Position numbers and translations under genes: made by a program
Shown: positions 7,631 through 7,864 of the stretch, in pieces
How the letters are laid out: each line of letters begins with the position of its first letter
How positions within the stretch are numbered: the stretch's first letter is position 1
Source of the DNA: Prolixibacteraceae bacterium
GTDB lineage: Bacteria > Bacteroidota > Bacteroidia > Bacteroidales > Prolixibacteraceae
Length of the DNA: 7,864 nucleotides
Direction: 5' to 3'
Assembly (NCBI GenBank): GCA_003537645.1
Contig: DPRM01000105.1
Location: forward strand, 1 to 7,864
The notes under the pieces: generated by a model
The model's database searches: none
Told to the model about the DNA's origin: nothing
The model's input: the letters and a program-made list of their open reading frames with translations, nothing else

Positions 7631-7864
7631 TTTTTCATTTTTTTAAGTGTTGAAATAAGTTCATGATTTAAAATATTAACGATTTAAAATGGTTGGTTTC
7701 ATCTCTTTTTTACTCATTTTAGAAAAACAAAGTGGGTGCTGTTGTTACATTGGAACACAAAAACCAAGTCCTTTTTTTTAATTTTTTGTTTTTCTTTTTA
7801 TACGATTTATAAATTATTTGAAAACCGAATTTTTCCCACATTTAATTAATACCAATGTTAACAA
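7631..7864 (-). promoter_or_regulatory. AT-rich upstream leader of the PKD-susC-susD operon
   Basis: This non-coding stretch precedes the first gene of the operon and must hold its promoter unless transcription enters from further upstream. Read on the minus strand it is strongly AT-rich, with several A and T runs. I find no clean match to the Bacteroidota promoter pair (TTTG about 20 nt before TAnnTTTG). The nearest candidate is a TTTG ending at 7758 followed, after 22 nt, by CCACTTTG at 7735-7728; the second box keeps only the TTTG half, so this is weak. A 10-bp direct repeat lies at 7690-7665. There is no purine-rich Shine-Dalgarno before the start at 7630, only an A-rich run, as is usual in this phylum. 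No ORF or RNA gene is visible here. Confidence 0.45.
7665..7690 (-). repeat. 10-bp direct repeat in the operon leader, possible regulator site
   Basis: On the minus strand ATTTTAAATC occurs twice without mismatch, at 7690-7681 and 7674-7665, separated by six bases (GTTAAT). The start-to-start spacing is 16 bp, and the second copy ends about 34 nt before the lipoprotein start codon. Tandem half-sites like this can be operators for dimeric regulators, but the motif is almost all A and T in an AT-rich leader, so chance is a real alternative. No regulator gene is present in the window to pair it with. Confidence 0.35.

Noticed and set aside
6944..7666. Plus-strand ORFs antisense to the PKD lipoprotein gene
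   Set aside because: They are shadows of a well-supported coding region, low in complexity, with no recognisable domain.
7820..7835. Possible hairpin GAAAA...TTTTC near the upstream end
   Set aside because: The stem is only 5 bp, mostly A-T, with a 6-nt loop and no T-run on the relevant side; not a credible terminator.
1476..7857. ATACCAATG pair as a target-site duplication of a transposon
   Set aside because: No transposase, integrase or terminal inverted repeats are present, so the copies are kept only as a low-interest repeat observation.

Overview
The window looks like a piece of a Bacteroidota chromosome, probably an environmental or marine member of the Bacteroidales/Marinilabiliales type, although the exact lineage cannot be fixed from this sequence. 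The grounds are a classic SusC/SusD pair, three lipoproteins with lipobox signal peptides, very AT-rich leaders without Shine-Dalgarno sequences, and moderate-GC coding DNA. All four genes lie on the minus strand, so transcription runs from high to low coordinates, and no gene appears broken.

In transcription order: (1) 7864-7631 is an AT-rich non-coding leader with a 10-bp direct repeat close to the first start codon. (2) 7630-6665 encodes a PKD-domain lipoprotein, a likely surface ligand-binding protein. (3) 6643-3206 encodes a full-length SusC/RagA-type TonB-dependent outer-membrane transporter. (4) 3164-1497 encodes the partner SusD-like lipoprotein of the SusD_2-like type. The gaps of 21 and 41 bp make these three genes a probable operon. 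(5) A 12-bp perfect hairpin with a U-rich tail at 1475-1432 lies just after the susD-like stop and looks like an intrinsic terminator. (6) 1395-19 encodes a lipoprotein of the PhoPQ-activated pathogenicity-related (PqaA) family, an alpha/beta-hydrolase-like protein with the Ser, Asp and His of a probable triad visible.

The first three gene products should form an outer-membrane capture and import machine: PKD protein and SusD-like lipoprotein on the surface, SusC-like channel powered by TonB. The substrate is not revealed, because no glycoside hydrolase, polysaccharide lyase, sulfatase, classical peptidase or regulator lies in the window. The only enzyme-like protein is the PqaA-family one, separated from the operon by the terminator-like hairpin.

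The points most worth a second look are the pairing of a PqaA-family protein with a SusCD system, the placement of the PKD lipoprotein before rather than after SusCD, the terminator with a promoter-like box in its tail, the direct repeat in the leader, and the contrast in residues after the lipidated cysteine, which hints that the PqaA-like protein faces the periplasm while the other two lipoproteins face outward. I see nothing that clearly amounts to a wholly new system; this is a recognisable nutrient-uptake locus with some unusual composition.
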